NCBI RefSeq assembly: GCF_902859705.1
Contig: NZ_CADIJO010000008.1
Span: forward strand, 183,411 to 247,410
From: Achromobacter deleyi
GTDB lineage: Bacteria; Pseudomonadota; Gammaproteobacteria; Burkholderiales; Burkholderiaceae_B
DNA length: 64,000 nt
Direction of reading: 5' to 3'
The notes below the pieces were generated by a model. It did not search any database. It was not told the DNA's origin and worked only from the letters and a program-made list of their open reading frames with translations. Positions within the stretch are counted from its first letter, which is position 1; each line of letters starts with the position of its first letter. Position numbers and translations under genes: made by a program. This document shows, piece after piece, positions 56,119-64,000 of this stretch.

Positions 56119-56442
56119 TTACACCGTGAACGACTCGCCGCAGCCGCAGGTCGCCTTCTCGTTGGGGTTGCGGAACTTGAAGCCTTCGTTCAGGCCTTCG
56201 CGGGCGTAATCCAGCTCGGTGCCGTCCAGGTAGGCCAGGCTCTTGGGGTCGACGAATACCTTCACGCCGAAGCTCTCGAAGACCTGGTCTTCGGGCGCCA
56301 CGTCGTCCACGTACTCCAGCTTGTAGGCCATGCCGGAGCAGCCCGTCGTCCTAACGCCGAGCCGCAAGCCAATACCCTTTCCGCGCTTTTGCAAGTAGCG
56401 GCCGATGTGGGTGGCAGCCTGTTGGGTCAGGGTAACGGACAT
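56119..56442 (-). CDS. iscA: A-type iron-sulfur carrier IscA
   Basis: IscA carries Fe-S clusters or iron to target apoproteins. The 107-residue protein has the three conserved cysteines: one in [19 protein letters not shown] near residue 35 and two in [11 protein letters not shown] at the C-terminus. It starts one base after iscU stops and ends three bases before hscB. Confidence 0.95.
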   Translation of the reverse strand: MSVTLTQQAATHIGRYLQKRGKGIGLRLGVRTTGCSGMAYKLEYVDDVAPEDQVFESFGVKVFVDPKSLAYLDGTELDYAREGLNEGFKFRNPNEKATCGCGESFTV

Positions 56443-56443
56443 G

Positions 56444-56848
56444 TCAGTTCGCCACAGCTTCGGCCACGACCGAATGCTTTTCCTTGTAGTTCTGCACGGC
56501 GGCCTTGATCGCGTCTTCGGCCAGGATCGAGCAGTGCACCTTCACGGGCGGCAGGGCCAGTTCTTCGGCGATCTGCGTGTTGCGGATGTTCATGGCTTCG
56601 TCCAGCGTCTTGCCCTTGACCCATTCGGTCACGAGCGAGCTGGAAGCGATGGCCGAGCCACAGCCGTAGGTCTTGAAGCGCGCATCTTCGATGACGCCGG
56701 CTTCGTTGACCTTGATCTGCAGCTTCATGACGTCGCCACAGGCGGGCGCGCCGACCATGCCGGTGCCCACCGAGTCGTCCGACTTGTCGAACGAACCGAC
56801 GTTGCGCGGGTTTTCGTAGTGATCCAGGACTTTGGTGCTGTAAGACAT
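56444..56848 (-). CDS. iscU: iron-sulfur cluster scaffold IscU
   Basis: IscU is the scaffold on which IscS-derived sulfur and iron are assembled. The 134-residue protein begins [24 protein letters not shown]. It has the three ligand cysteines in [33 protein letters not shown] and [12 protein letters not shown], and the HscA-recognition motif LPPVK at about residues 99-103. It lies 34 bases after iscS. Confidence 0.97.
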   Translation of the reverse strand: MSYSTKVLDHYENPRNVGSFDKSDDSVGTGMVGAPACGDVMKLQIKVNEAGVIEDARFKTYGCGSAIASSSLVTEWVKGKTLDEAMNIRNTQIAEELALPPVKVHCSILAEDAIKAAVQNYKEKHSVVAEAVAN

Positions 56849-56882
56849 ATCAGTTCTCCACGTATTTCGTTGGCACGGGCGC

Positions 56883-58094
56883 TCAGTGCGCGGCCCACTG
56901 CACGGTATTCAGGTCGATGCCTTCCTTGGCCATTTCCCACAGCGGCGACATGTCGCGCAGCTTGCCGACCCGGCTCTTGAGCAATTCGATGGCGTAGTCC
57001 ACTTCCTTTTCGGTCGTGAAGCGGCCCAGGGTGAAACGGATCGAGCTGTGCGCCAGTTCGTCGTTGCGGCCCAGGGCGCGCAGCACGTACGACGGCTCCA
57101 GGCTGGCCGAGGTGCAGGCCGAACCGCTGGACACGGCCAGTTCCTTGATCGCCATGATCAGGGACTCGCCTTCGACATAGTTGAAGCTGACGTTCAGGTT
57201 GTGCGGCACGCGCTGGTCCATGTCGCCGTTCAGGTAGACCTCTTCGATCTGCGACAGGCCGGCCCACAGGCGATCACGCAGCATGCGGATGCGCTCGTTC
57301 TCGGTGCCCATTTCTTCGCGCGCCAGGCGGAAGGCTTCGCCCATGCCGACGATCTGGTGGGTCGCCAGCGTGCCCGAACGGAAACCACGCTCGTGGCCGC
57401 CGCCGTGCATCTGCGCTTCGATGCGCACACGCGGCTTGCGGCGCACGTACAGCGCGCCGATGCCCTTGGGGCCGTAGGTCTTGTGGGCCGAGAACGACAT
57501 CAGGTCGACCTTCAGCTTCTGCAAGTCGATCTCGACCTTGCCGGTCGCCTGCGCGGCGTCCACATGGAAGATGATGCCCTTCTCGCGGCAGATCTCGCCC
57601 AGGGTTTCGATATCCTGGATGACGCCGATTTCGTTGTTCACCATCATCACGGACACCAGCACGGTGTCGGGGCGCAGCGCCGCCTTGAAGACGTCCAGGT
57701 CGATCAGGCCGTTGTCCTTGACGTCCAGGTAGGTCACTTCAAAGCCCTGGCGCTCCAGTTCGCGACAGGTGTCCAGCACGGCCTTGTGCTCGGTCTTGAT
57801 CGTGATGATGTGCTTGCCGCGTTCCGCGTAGAAATTGGCAGCGCCCTTGATGGCCAGGTTGTCCGACTCCGTGGCGCCGGAAGTCCAGACGATTTCACGG
57901 GGATCGGCATTCACCAGCTTGGCCACTTCTTCGCGGGCGCGCTCGACCGCGTCCTCGGATTCCCAGCCAAAGGCATGGCTGCGCGAAGCGGGATTGCCAA
58001 AGTTCTCGTACAGCCAGGGCACCATCTTGTCGACGACGCGGGGGTCGACGGGGGTCGTGGCCGAATAGTCCAGATAGATCGGGCGGGTGGTCAT
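56883..58094 (-). CDS. iscS: cysteine desulfurase IscS
   Basis: IscS is a PLP enzyme that takes sulfur from cysteine and passes it to IscU, to tRNA thiolation and to other acceptors. The 403-residue product begins [20 protein letters not shown]. The PLP lysine is in [20 protein letters not shown] near residue 205. The active-site Cys loop is [21 protein letters not shown] near residue 328. The long Cys loop marks it as the group I (IscS) type. It lies 21 bases after iscR in the isc operon. Confidence 0.97.
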   Translation of the reverse strand: MTTRPIYLDYSATTPVDPRVVDKMVPWLYENFGNPASRSHAFGWESEDAVERAREEVAKLVNADPREIVWTSGATESDNLAIKGAANFYAERGKHIITIKTEHKAVLDTCRELERQGFEVTYLDVKDNGLIDLDVFKAALRPDTVLVSVMMVNNEIGVIQDIETLGEICREKGIIFHVDAAQATGKVEIDLQKLKVDLMSFSAHKTYGPKGIGALYVRRKPRVRIEAQMHGGGHERGFRSGTLATHQIVGMGEAFRLAREEMGTENERIRMLRDRLWAGLSQIEEVYLNGDMDQRVPHNLNVSFNYVEGESLIMAIKELAVSSGSACTSASLEPSYVLRALGRNDELAHSSIRFTLGRFTTEKEVDYAIELLKSRVGKLRDMSPLWEMAKEGIDLNTVQWAAH

Positions 58095-58115
58095 TTCTAC
58101 AACTCCTGATGCTGC

Positions 58116-58658
58116 TTATACGGTGGCGTTGGCCGCGACGGTCGTGGTCGGGGCATTGGCGGCGGCATTGGCGCCCCCCACCCGATTCACACGCACCGCG
58201 CAGGCCTGCGCTTGATTGTTGGCTTCCTGCAGTTGGCGCACGCGCTGCTGATCAACCAGATCTTGCAGGGACACCGAATCCAGGTAATCCACCATCTTGC
58301 GATTCAACGTCGCCCAGAGCTCGTGCGTCATGCACTTGCCGGGCTTGCCGTCGTTGCCGCTCGTACAGTCCCGCTTGCCGCCGCAGCTGGTTGCATCCAG
58401 CGGCTCGTCGACGGCAAAGATGATGTCGGCCACGGTCACGTTGCGCGCCAGGCGAGCAAGCGAGTAGCCGCCGCCGGGGCCGCGCACGCTGTCCACGAGT
58501 TCGTGGCGACGCAGTTTCCCGAACAGCTGTTCCAGGTACGAAAGCGAAATGTTCTGACGCTGGCTGATGGCCGCAAGAGTGACCGGGCCGCTATGCTGCC
58601 GCATAGCCAGATCGATCATGGCAGTCACGGCGAAACGCCCTTTGGTAGTTAGCCGCAT
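58116..58658 (-). CDS. iscR: iron-sulfur cluster regulator IscR
   Basis: IscR is an Rrf2-family regulator that, when carrying a [2Fe-2S] cluster, represses the isc operon. The 180-residue product starts MRLTTKGRFAVTAMIDLAMRQ with AGGGAA upstream. It has a winged helix-turn-helix (QNISLSYLEQLFGKLRRHELVDSVRGPGGGY). The cluster ligands are Cys in SCGGKRDCTSGNDGKPGKC with the following His in MTHELW. The C-terminus is Ala/Asn-rich. It is the first gene of the operon, with two IscR-like sites 50-100 bases upstream. Confidence 0.96.
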   Translation of the reverse strand: MRLTTKGRFAVTAMIDLAMRQHSGPVTLAAISQRQNISLSYLEQLFGKLRRHELVDSVRGPGGGYSLARLARNVTVADIIFAVDEPLDATSCGGKRDCTSGNDGKPGKCMTHELWATLNRKMVDYLDSVSLQDLVDQQRVRQLQEANNQAQACAVRVNRVGGANAAANAPTTTVAANATV

Positions 58659-58707
58659 GGTGGGTTCCCTGTGATTCGGCAATGGCCGCCGGCGAATCCG
58701 GCGGTCA

Positions 58708-58732
58708 ATACCCGAGTAATTGGCTCAAGTAT
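58708..58732 (-). promoter_or_regulatory. candidate type 1 IscR-binding site
   Basis: An imperfect palindrome with outer ends ATACCCGAGT and GCTCAAGTAT lies 50-74 bases before the iscR ATG. It resembles the type 1 consensus recognised by cluster-bound IscR and would mediate feedback repression. Confidence 0.65.
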
Positions 58733-58737
58733 AGCAA

Positions 58738-58757
58738 ATTCCCGACTAATTTGGTAT
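58738..58757 (-). promoter_or_regulatory. second candidate IscR-binding site, one good half
   Basis: ATTCCCGACTAATTTGGTAT has a strong left half (CCCGACTA) and a poor right half. It lies six bases from the first site, suggesting a double operator as in E. coli iscR. Confidence 0.45.
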
Positions 58758-58770
58758 GGCTCCCGGCTAG

Positions 58771-58799
58771 AAAAAACCGCGCAGTTGCGCGGTTTTTTT
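58771..58799. terminator. intrinsic terminator, likely for the tyrosine phosphatase gene
   Basis: AAAAAACCGCGCA / TGCGCGGTTTTTTT forms a 7-bp GC stem flanked by A and T runs on either strand, so it can work both ways. It sits 52 bases beyond the phosphatase stop and upstream of the iscR promoter. Confidence 0.88.
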
Positions 58800-58850
58800 C
58801 ACTACCAAATTGCCCAAGGCCGCCCGTGGGCGGCCTGGCGCACCAGGGGA

Positions 58851-59339
58851 TCAGGCCGCCTGGTACTGGGTAGCGCGCTTGCGAACCAGCTCGAGCACGC
58901 CCTGACAGGCATCTTCGAGGTAGTCGAGCACTTTGCCGAAACCGTCGGCGCCGCCGTAATACGGGTCCGGCACGGTGGCTTCTTCGAACTCGTTGGCAAA
59001 GCGCATCAGCAGCATCAGCTTGTGCTGATAGGCCTTGGGGCACTGCTGCTGCATGGCAGACAGGTTGTCCCAATCCATGGCGAGGATGAGATCGAAGTCG
59101 CGGAAATCTTCCGCGGTGACCTGACGCGCCTCGCAGTGCGTGATCTCGTAGCCGCGCTTACGCGCCGCAGCCTGCGCCCGGGCATCAGGCGCCTCGCCGA
59201 TATGAAACGCGTGCGTGCCCGCGGAGTCGATGCGAACCACATCGCCCAAACCCGCGTCGTTCACCAAATGGCGAAACACGCCCTCTGCGCTCGGCGAGCG
59301 ACAGATATTGCCCATGCAAACGAAAAGTACCTTGGTCAT
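58851..59339 (-). CDS. low-molecular-weight protein tyrosine phosphatase
   Basis: This 162-residue cytoplasmic phosphatase has the P-loop VCMGNICRSPSAEG (Cys8 to Arg14) at the N-terminus and the general acid Asp in VPDPYYGGADGF near residue 130, the two signature elements of the family. It would remove phosphate from phosphotyrosine proteins or small phosphates; the target is unknown. Two adjacent ATG codons (59342, 59339) are possible starts and neither has a strong ribosome site. It lies upstream of iscR but is separated from it by a terminator, so it is not in the isc operon. Confidence 0.93.
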   Translation of the reverse strand: MTKVLFVCMGNICRSPSAEGVFRHLVNDAGLGDVVRIDSAGTHAFHIGEAPDARAQAAARKRGYEITHCEARQVTAEDFRDFDLILAMDWDNLSAMQQQCPKAYQHKLMLLMRFANEFEEATVPDPYYGGADGFGKVLDYLEDACQGVLELVRKRATQYQAA

Positions 59340-59422
59340 CATGGGAGTAAGTGTGCGGGAAAACCCGAGATAAGGCAAGCTTTTTTTGCAGCGCCAGCCA
59401 GGATGGCGCGCAAATCCGTCCC

Positions 59423-59469
59423 CTTAAATATCAACTATAAATCATATAGTTACGGACTATATTTAAGGT
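59423..59469. repeat. nested AT-rich inverted repeat
   Basis: Outer arms CCTTAAATAT (59423-59432) and ATATTTAAGG (59460-59469) are perfect 10-bp complements. Inner arms AACTATA (59434-59440) and TATAGTT (59446-59452) form a second 7-bp hairpin. It lies in a low-GC island between the phosphatase start and the uvrB end. Function unknown. Confidence 0.8.
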
Positions 59470-59591
59470 TGCTCGAGATGCTTTCGACAGACCAATTGTC
59501 CAAATATTGAGCATGTAAATGCAACGGTGCGCCGCCAACCGCGATTCAGCAGGCTGTCAGCGCACAGATACATTTAGATACCTCAATACGG

Positions 59592-61712
59592 TCAGACCGC
59601 CCCATCCAACAGCACCCGCTGCTTCAACGCGTTCAGCGCGTCGCGCGCTGCCGCGGCCTGTTCGAATTCCAGATTGCGGGCGTGGTCCATCATCAGCTTT
59701 TCCAGGCGCTTGATCTCGCGCGCCAGTGCCTTTTCGTCCTTCAGGAATTCCGCGGGCACGGCAGCTTCCAGGGCGTCGTGCTGCACCGGCGCCACGATGC
59801 CGTCGATCAGCTCGCGCACGGCCTTGTGCACGCCGCGCGCGGTAATGCCGTTGTCGGCGTTGAACTGCAACTGCTTGGTACGGCGGCGGCTGGTTTCCTC
59901 CATGGCGCGCTGCATCGAATCGGTGATGCGGTCGGCATACAGGATGGCGTGGCCGTTCAGGTTGCGGGCCGCCCGGCCGATCGTCTGGATCAGGCTGCGC
60001 TCGGACCGCAGGAAACCTTCCTTGTCGGCGTCCAGGATGGCCACCAGGGAAACTTCCGGAATATCCAGGCCTTCACGCAGCAGGTTGATCCCCACCAGCA
60101 CGTCGAACGTGCCCAGGCGCAGGTCGCGGATGATTTCGACGCGTTCCACCGTATCGATGTCCGAGTGCAGGTAGCGCACCCGCACCCCGTGCTCGGAAAG
60201 GAAGTCCGTCAGGTCTTCGGCCATGCGCTTGGTCAGGGTCGTGACAAGCACCCGCTCGCCCTGCCCCACGCGCGCCTTGATCTGGCCCAGCAGGTCGTCC
60301 ACCTGCGTGCGGGCGGGCAACACCTCGACGATCGGATCGACCAGGCCGGTGGGCCGCACCACCTGCTCGATGACGTTGTCGGTGTGCTCTTTCTCGTAGG
60401 CGGCCGGCGTGGCCGACACGAATACGCATTGGCGCATCCGGGCCTCGAACTCCTCGAGCTTGAGAGGCCGGTTGTCCAATGCCGACGGCAGGCGAAAACC
60501 ATACTGCACCAGCGTCTCTTTGCGTGACCGGTCGCCCCGATACATCGCACTGAGCTGGCCGATGGTGACGTGGCTTTCGTCGATGAACATCAGCGCATCG
60601 GACGGCAGGTAGTCGATCAGCGTGGGCGGCGGATCGCCCGGCGCCGCACCCGACAGGTGGCGCGAGTAGTTCTCGATGCCCTTGCAAAAGCCCAGTTCCT
60701 GCAGCATTTCGAGATCGAAGCGGGTGCGCTGCTCAAGGCGCTGGGCCTCGACCAGGTGGCCGTCGTCGACAAAGCGCTTGACCCGTTCGCGCAGTTCTTC
60801 CTTGATGGTCTCGATGGCGCGCATGACCGTGTCGCGCGGCGTCACGTAGTGCGAGCCGGGATAGACGGTAAAGCGCGGCAGCTTCTGGCGGATACGGCCG
60901 GTCAGCGGGTCGAACAGCTCCAGGCTTTCGATCTCGTCATCGAACAGGGTCAGCCGCAACGCCAGTTCGGCGCTTTCGGCCGGGAAGATGTCGATGGTTT
61001 CGCCCCGCACCCGGAACACGCCGCGCGTGAATTCCGCGTCGTTGCGGGTGTATTGCATGGCCACCAGGCGCGCCAGGATCTCACGCCGCGAGATCTGGTC
61101 GCCGGCGCGCAGGATCAGCACCATCGCGTGGTAGTCGCCCGGGTTGCCGATACCGTAGATACACGACACCGTGCCGACGATGATCGTATCGCGGCGTTCC
61201 AGCAGGCTCTTGGTGGCCGACAGCCGCATCTGCTCGATGTGCTCATTGATGGACGAGTCCTTTTCAATGAACAGGTCGCGCGTGGGCACGTAGGCTTCGG
61301 GCTGGTAGTAATCGTAGTACGACACGAAATACTCGATGGCGTTCTTGGGGAAGAACTCGCGCATTTCGGCGTACAGCTGGGCTGCCAGTGTCTTATTCGG
61401 GGCCAGAACCAACGCCGGCCGCCCGAGCTGGGCAATGACGTTGGCCATGGTGTAGGTCTTGCCCGACCCGGTCACGCCCAGCAGGGTCTGGAACATCAGC
61501 CCATCCTGGATGCCCTGCACCAGGCCTTCGATGGCCGCGGGCTGGTCGCCGGCGGGCGGATAGGGTTGGTAAAGATGAAACGGGCTGTCCGGAAAATCCA
61601 CGAACCCGGCCCCTGCCGGGCCCGCACCGGGTACAGCCGTAACGGGGGCATCACTGACGGCACCAACGGCGGCCGCGCCCGCAGCACTCGGGTCTATTGC
61701 GCTCTTAGGCAT
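59592..61712 (-). CDS. uvrB: UvrABC system protein B
   Basis: UvrB is the damage-verifying helicase of nucleotide excision repair. The 706-residue product has motif [20 protein letters not shown] near residue 75. The beta-hairpin region follows ([41 protein letters not shown]), then [77 protein letters not shown], and a C-terminal UVR motif ([27 protein letters not shown]). A roughly 35-residue Ala/Pro-rich extension precedes the core. ATG 61712 is chosen from position. It is divergent from the aminotransferase across 77 bases; I see no canonical CTGT-N8-ACAG SOS box there. Confidence 0.96.
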   Translation of the reverse strand: MPKSAIDPSAAGAAAVGAVSDAPVTAVPGAGPAGAGFVDFPDSPFHLYQPYPPAGDQPAAIEGLVQGIQDGLMFQTLLGVTGSGKTYTMANVIAQLGRPALVLAPNKTLAAQLYAEMREFFPKNAIEYFVSYYDYYQPEAYVPTRDLFIEKDSSINEHIEQMRLSATKSLLERRDTIIVGTVSCIYGIGNPGDYHAMVLILRAGDQISRREILARLVAMQYTRNDAEFTRGVFRVRGETIDIFPAESAELALRLTLFDDEIESLELFDPLTGRIRQKLPRFTVYPGSHYVTPRDTVMRAIETIKEELRERVKRFVDDGHLVEAQRLEQRTRFDLEMLQELGFCKGIENYSRHLSGAAPGDPPPTLIDYLPSDALMFIDESHVTIGQLSAMYRGDRSRKETLVQYGFRLPSALDNRPLKLEEFEARMRQCVFVSATPAAYEKEHTDNVIEQVVRPTGLVDPIVEVLPARTQVDDLLGQIKARVGQGERVLVTTLTKRMAEDLTDFLSEHGVRVRYLHSDIDTVERVEIIRDLRLGTFDVLVGINLLREGLDIPEVSLVAILDADKEGFLRSERSLIQTIGRAARNLNGHAILYADRITDSMQRAMEETSRRRTKQLQFNADNGITARGVHKAVRELIDGIVAPVQHDALEAAVPAEFLKDEKALAREIKRLEKLMMDHARNLEFEQAAAARDALNALKQRVLLDGAV

Positions 61713-61789
61713 GCTAGACTGTTCCCAGGGTAAACCCCCCATTATCCACAGCACTTCCCACTGCGTCCACTCACCCTCAGCAGAGTCCC

Positions 61790-62989
61790 ATGAGCACCCT
61801 TTTCGATTCCGTCGAACTCGCGCCGCGCGACCCCATCCTTGGTCTGAACGAACAATACAACGCGGATACCCGCCCCGGTAAAGTCAACCTGGGCGTTGGC
61901 GTGTACTACGACGATCAGGGTCGGATTCCCCTGCTGGGCGCCGTGCGCAAGGCCGAAATCGCCCGCATCGAAGCCGCCGCTGCCCGCGGCTACCTGCCGA
62001 TCGAAGGCATCGCCGGCTACAACCAGGGCGCGCAAGCCCTGCTGATCGGCAAGGATTCCCCGCTGGTCACCGAAGGCCGCGTCCTCACCACCCAGGCTCT
62101 GGGCGGCACCGGCGCCCTCAAGATCGGCGCCGACTTCCTGCGCCAGCTGCTGCCGACCTCCAAGGTCCTGATCAGCGATCCCAGCTGGGAAAACCACCGC
62201 GCGCTGTTCGAACGCGCCGGTTTCGAAGTCGGCACCTACGCCTACTACGACGCCGCCACCCGCGGCCTGAATTTCGACGGCATGCTGGCAGCCCTGAAGG
62301 CCGCGCCGGCCCAGACCGTCGTCGTGCTGCACGCTTGCTGCCACAACCCCACGGGCGTGGACCCCACCTTCGAACAATGGCAGCAGATCGCCGCCGTCGT
62401 GAAGGAAAACAACCTGGTCCCGTTCCTGGACATCGCCTACCAGGGCTTCGGCGAAGGCCTCAAGGAAGATGCCGCCGTCGTGCGCCTGTTCGCTGACCTG
62501 AACATGACCATGTTCATCAGCTCGTCGTTCTCGAAGTCGTTCTCGCTGTACGGCGAACGCGTCGGCGCCCTGACCGTCGTGGCCGGCAGCAAAGACCAGG
62601 CCACCCGTGTCCTGAGCCAGCTCAAGCGCGTCATCCGCACCAATTACTCCAACCCGCCCACCCACGGCGGCACGATCGTCTCCACCGTGCTCAACACGCC
62701 CGAACTGTTCGCCATGTGGGAACAGGAACTGGGCGCCATGCGCGACCGCATCCGCCTGATGCGCAAGCAGCTGGTCGAGAAAATCAAGGAACATGGCGGC
62801 AAGCAGGACTTCAGCTTCGTGCTGCAGCAGCGCGGCATGTTCTCGTACTCGGGCCTGTCCTCGGCCCAGGTCGACCGCCTGCGCGAAGAGCACGGCGTCT
62901 ACGCCGTCTCCAGTGGCCGCATCTGCGTCGCCGCCCTGAACAGCGGCAACATCGACCAGGTCGCCAAGGGCATCGCTGCGGTGCTGTAA
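61790..62989 (+). CDS. aromatic amino acid aminotransferase (class I)
   Basis: This 399-residue PLP enzyme resembles TyrB/AspC. It exchanges amino groups between aromatic amino acids or aspartate and 2-oxo acids. The N-terminus is [39 protein letters not shown]. The substrate region [13 protein letters not shown] is near residue 185, the PLP lysine in [18 protein letters not shown] near residue 250, and the carboxylate-binding Arg in [11 protein letters not shown] near the C-terminus. Whether aspartate or tyrosine is preferred cannot be told. It has its own terminator at 63018 and is divergent from uvrB. Confidence 0.92.
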   Translation: MSTLFDSVELAPRDPILGLNEQYNADTRPGKVNLGVGVYYDDQGRIPLLGAVRKAEIARIEAAAARGYLPIEGIAGYNQGAQALLIGKDSPLVTEGRVLTTQALGGTGALKIGADFLRQLLPTSKVLISDPSWENHRALFERAGFEVGTYAYYDAATRGLNFDGMLAALKAAPAQTVVVLHACCHNPTGVDPTFEQWQQIAAVVKENNLVPFLDIAYQGFGEGLKEDAAVVRLFADLNMTMFISSSFSKSFSLYGERVGALTVVAGSKDQATRVLSQLKRVIRTNYSNPPTHGGTIVSTVLNTPELFAMWEQELGAMRDRIRLMRKQLVEKIKEHGGKQDFSFVLQQRGMFSYSGLSSAQVDRLREEHGVYAVSSGRICVAALNSGNIDQVAKGIAAVL

Positions 62990-63017
62990 AGCGCCCCGCA
63001 AAGCCGGCACCTGCCAG

Positions 63018-63042
63018 ACGGGACCTTCGGGTCCCGTTTTTT
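63018..63042 (+). terminator. intrinsic terminator of the aminotransferase gene
   Basis: ACGGGACC, TTCG tetraloop, GGTCCCGT, then TTTTT: a textbook rho-independent terminator 29 bases after the stop codon. Confidence 0.95.
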
Positions 63043-63134
63043 ATTGCCTGCGTTGTATTGCCTGCGTTTTTGGGCCGCTTGCCGCCGCAATCGACACCCG
63101 CTTGCTTTTTTGCGTTATGTCCCCCAGAATGCTG

Positions 63135-63150
63135 CTGTATATATGTACAG
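63135..63150 (+). promoter_or_regulatory. LexA (SOS) box upstream of lexA
   Basis: CTGTATATATGTACAG is a perfect CTGT-N8-ACAG operator, ending 23 bases before the lexA ATG. It indicates self-repression, as in other proteobacteria. Confidence 0.95.
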
Positions 63151-63173
63151 TCCGACCCCAACGGATCATCGCC

Positions 63174-63824
63174 ATGGCCAGCAAACTCACTGATCGTCAA
63201 CAGCAAATCCTGGACCTCATCCGGCAAACGGTCGCGCGCACCGGCTTTCCGCCCACCCGCGCCGAAATTGCCCTGGCCCTGGGGTTTCGCTCGCCCAACG
63301 CGGCCGAAGACCATCTCAAGGCCCTGGCCCGCAAAGGCGCCATCGAACTCACGGCCGGCGCCTCGCGTGGCATCCGCCTGAAAGACACCTCGGCCTCCCC
63401 CACGCAAGCCGCCCTACCCTTGCCTGGCCTGGCGCAACTGCTGTTGCCGCTGGTCGGCCGAGTGGCTGCCGGCAGCCCCATCCTGGCAGCCGAGCACGTC
63501 GAACGCGAAATCGGCGTCGACTCCAGCCTCTTCGCCCAAGCCCCCGACTACCTGCTCAAGGTGCGCGGCATGAGCATGCGCGACGCCGGCATCCTCGAAG
63601 GTGACCTGCTTGCCGTCAAGAAAGCCTCCGAAGCCCGCAACGGCCAGATCGTGGTGGCCCGCCTGGGCGACGACGTCACCGTCAAGCGCCTGCAACGCCA
63701 GCATGGCCGTATCGAACTGCTGCCCGAAAACCCCGACTTCGACACTATCGTGGTCGAAGCCGACCAGGAATTTGCACTCGAAGGCATCGCAGTCGGCCTG
63801 ATCCGCACGCACGCCCTGCATTGA
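63174..63824 (+). CDS. lexA: SOS repressor LexA
   Basis: LexA represses DNA-damage genes and cuts itself when stimulated by RecA filaments. The 216-residue product has an N-terminal winged helix ([47 protein letters not shown]). The cleavage bond is Ala99-Gly100 in VGRVAAGSP. The catalytic Ser134 is in [11 protein letters not shown] and Lys171 in [11 protein letters not shown] 63174 begins MASKLTDRQ, the usual start; upstream ATGs in frame read through the SOS box and are rejected. It is followed after 65 bases by an IS3-family element. Confidence 0.97.
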   Translation: MASKLTDRQQQILDLIRQTVARTGFPPTRAEIALALGFRSPNAAEDHLKALARKGAIELTAGASRGIRLKDTSASPTQAALPLPGLAQLLLPLVGRVAAGSPILAAEHVEREIGVDSSLFAQAPDYLLKVRGMSMRDAGILEGDLLAVKKASEARNGQIVVARLGDDVTVKRLQRQHGRIELLPENPDFDTIVVEADQEFALEGIAVGLIRTHALH

Positions 63825-63889
63825 TGCGGCACTGAACGCACGCCAGGCAGGCTGCAGTCAGCCAGACCCAAAAAAGAAACCCCGCCATG

Positions 63890-64000
63890 TGAACTGACCC
63901 CCAGAAGTTGGACGGTCAACTAAAGCCCGAAGGCCTGGGCTCGGTATTGCACCGGGCTCAGGCCTTTCAGCTTGAGCTTGATACGGTCGTGATTGTAGTA
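63890..64000 (-). mobile_element. IS3-family insertion sequence, one end only
   Basis: From TGAACTGACCCCCAGAAGTTGGAC (63890 onward, in 20-base-or-less parts TGAACTGACCCCC and AGAAGTTGGAC) the sequence looks like an IS3-family terminal repeat. The C-terminal end of a transposase reads leftward from the window edge. The rest of the element is outside the window, so the other end and target duplication cannot be checked. Confidence 0.85.
63920..64000 (-). CDS. IS3-family transposase OrfB, C-terminal end only
   Basis: The last 26 codons read YYNHDRIKLKLKGLSPVQYR followed by AQAFGL and stop. NHDRIKLKLKGLSPVQYR is the typical end of the IS3-family OrfB (DDE integrase-type transposase). The catalytic residues are outside the window. 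Whether the transposase is intact is unknown. Confidence 0.88.
   Translation of the reverse strand, partial: YYNHDRIKLKLKGLSPVQYRAQAFGL

Noticed and set aside
59380..59422. Hairpin GCGCCA/TGGCGC next to a run of seven T as a terminator
   Set aside because: The T-run precedes the stem on the plus strand and is an A-run after it on the minus strand, so it has the wrong order for either gene.
61713..61789. SOS box for uvrB
   Set aside because: CTGT and ACAG fragments occur but not with eight-base spacing, so no LexA site is called.

Overview
The window is a high-GC chromosomal segment that reads like a betaproteobacterium of the family Alcaligenaceae (Achromobacter/Bordetella group). This placement is an inference from the look of the proteins, the isc operon layout, the prfB-lysS neighbourhood and the abundance of TonB-dependent receptors; no rRNA or tRNA gene is present to confirm it. 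Almost all genes are intact and closely packed, and no intergenic gap exceeds about 300 bases. I see no CRISPR array, prophage or replication origin. The only mobile DNA recognised is the end of an IS3-family element at the right edge.

Left part (1-14.7 kb): a truncated P-loop kinase, a small membrane protein, cyclopropane fatty acid synthase, a GMC oxidoreductase with a divergent LysR regulator, a secreted TonB-domain protein, comEC, thiM behind a TPP riboswitch, a TonB-dependent siderophore receptor, and a 5'-nucleotidase-type lipoprotein. Two short tandem-repeat patches flank the TonB-domain gene.

Iron block (14.7-25.2 kb): a five-gene operon encodes an IrgA/VctA-like catecholate receptor, a periplasmic binding protein, two FecCD permeases and an ATPase. 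A divergent two-component system and then a second, Fiu-like receptor follow. Candidate Fur boxes precede both receptors. The layout suggests a catechol-siderophore uptake locus with a dedicated sensor, comparable to Pseudomonas PfeRS-PfeA.

Housekeeping block (25.3-36.5 kb): tatD, lolD with a single LolC/E-type permease, an RpfE-like protein overlapping recJ, an 81-bp tandem repeat, an MFS transporter, prfB with its programmed +1 frameshift, an SDR, lysS and a small membrane protein.

Catabolic block (36.5-49.8 kb): a MocR-type regulator divergent from a BenE transporter and YggS, then a translationally coupled operon running livG-livH-livM-binding protein-livF-acyl-CoA synthetase-thiolase-tetR. 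An enoyl-CoA hydratase gene is divergent from it. A 20-bp inverted repeat in the divergent promoter is a good candidate operator for the TetR protein. The set looks like uptake, CoA activation and beta-oxidation-type breakdown of an organic acid whose identity cannot be read from the sequence.

Right part (49.8-64 kb): a fourth TonB-dependent receptor, an unusual protein built from two methylglyoxal-synthase-like halves, the complete iscRSUA-hscBA-fdx-iscX operon with IscR sites upstream and a terminator downstream, a low-molecular-weight tyrosine phosphatase, uvrB, an aromatic aminotransferase, lexA with an SOS box, and the IS3-family end.
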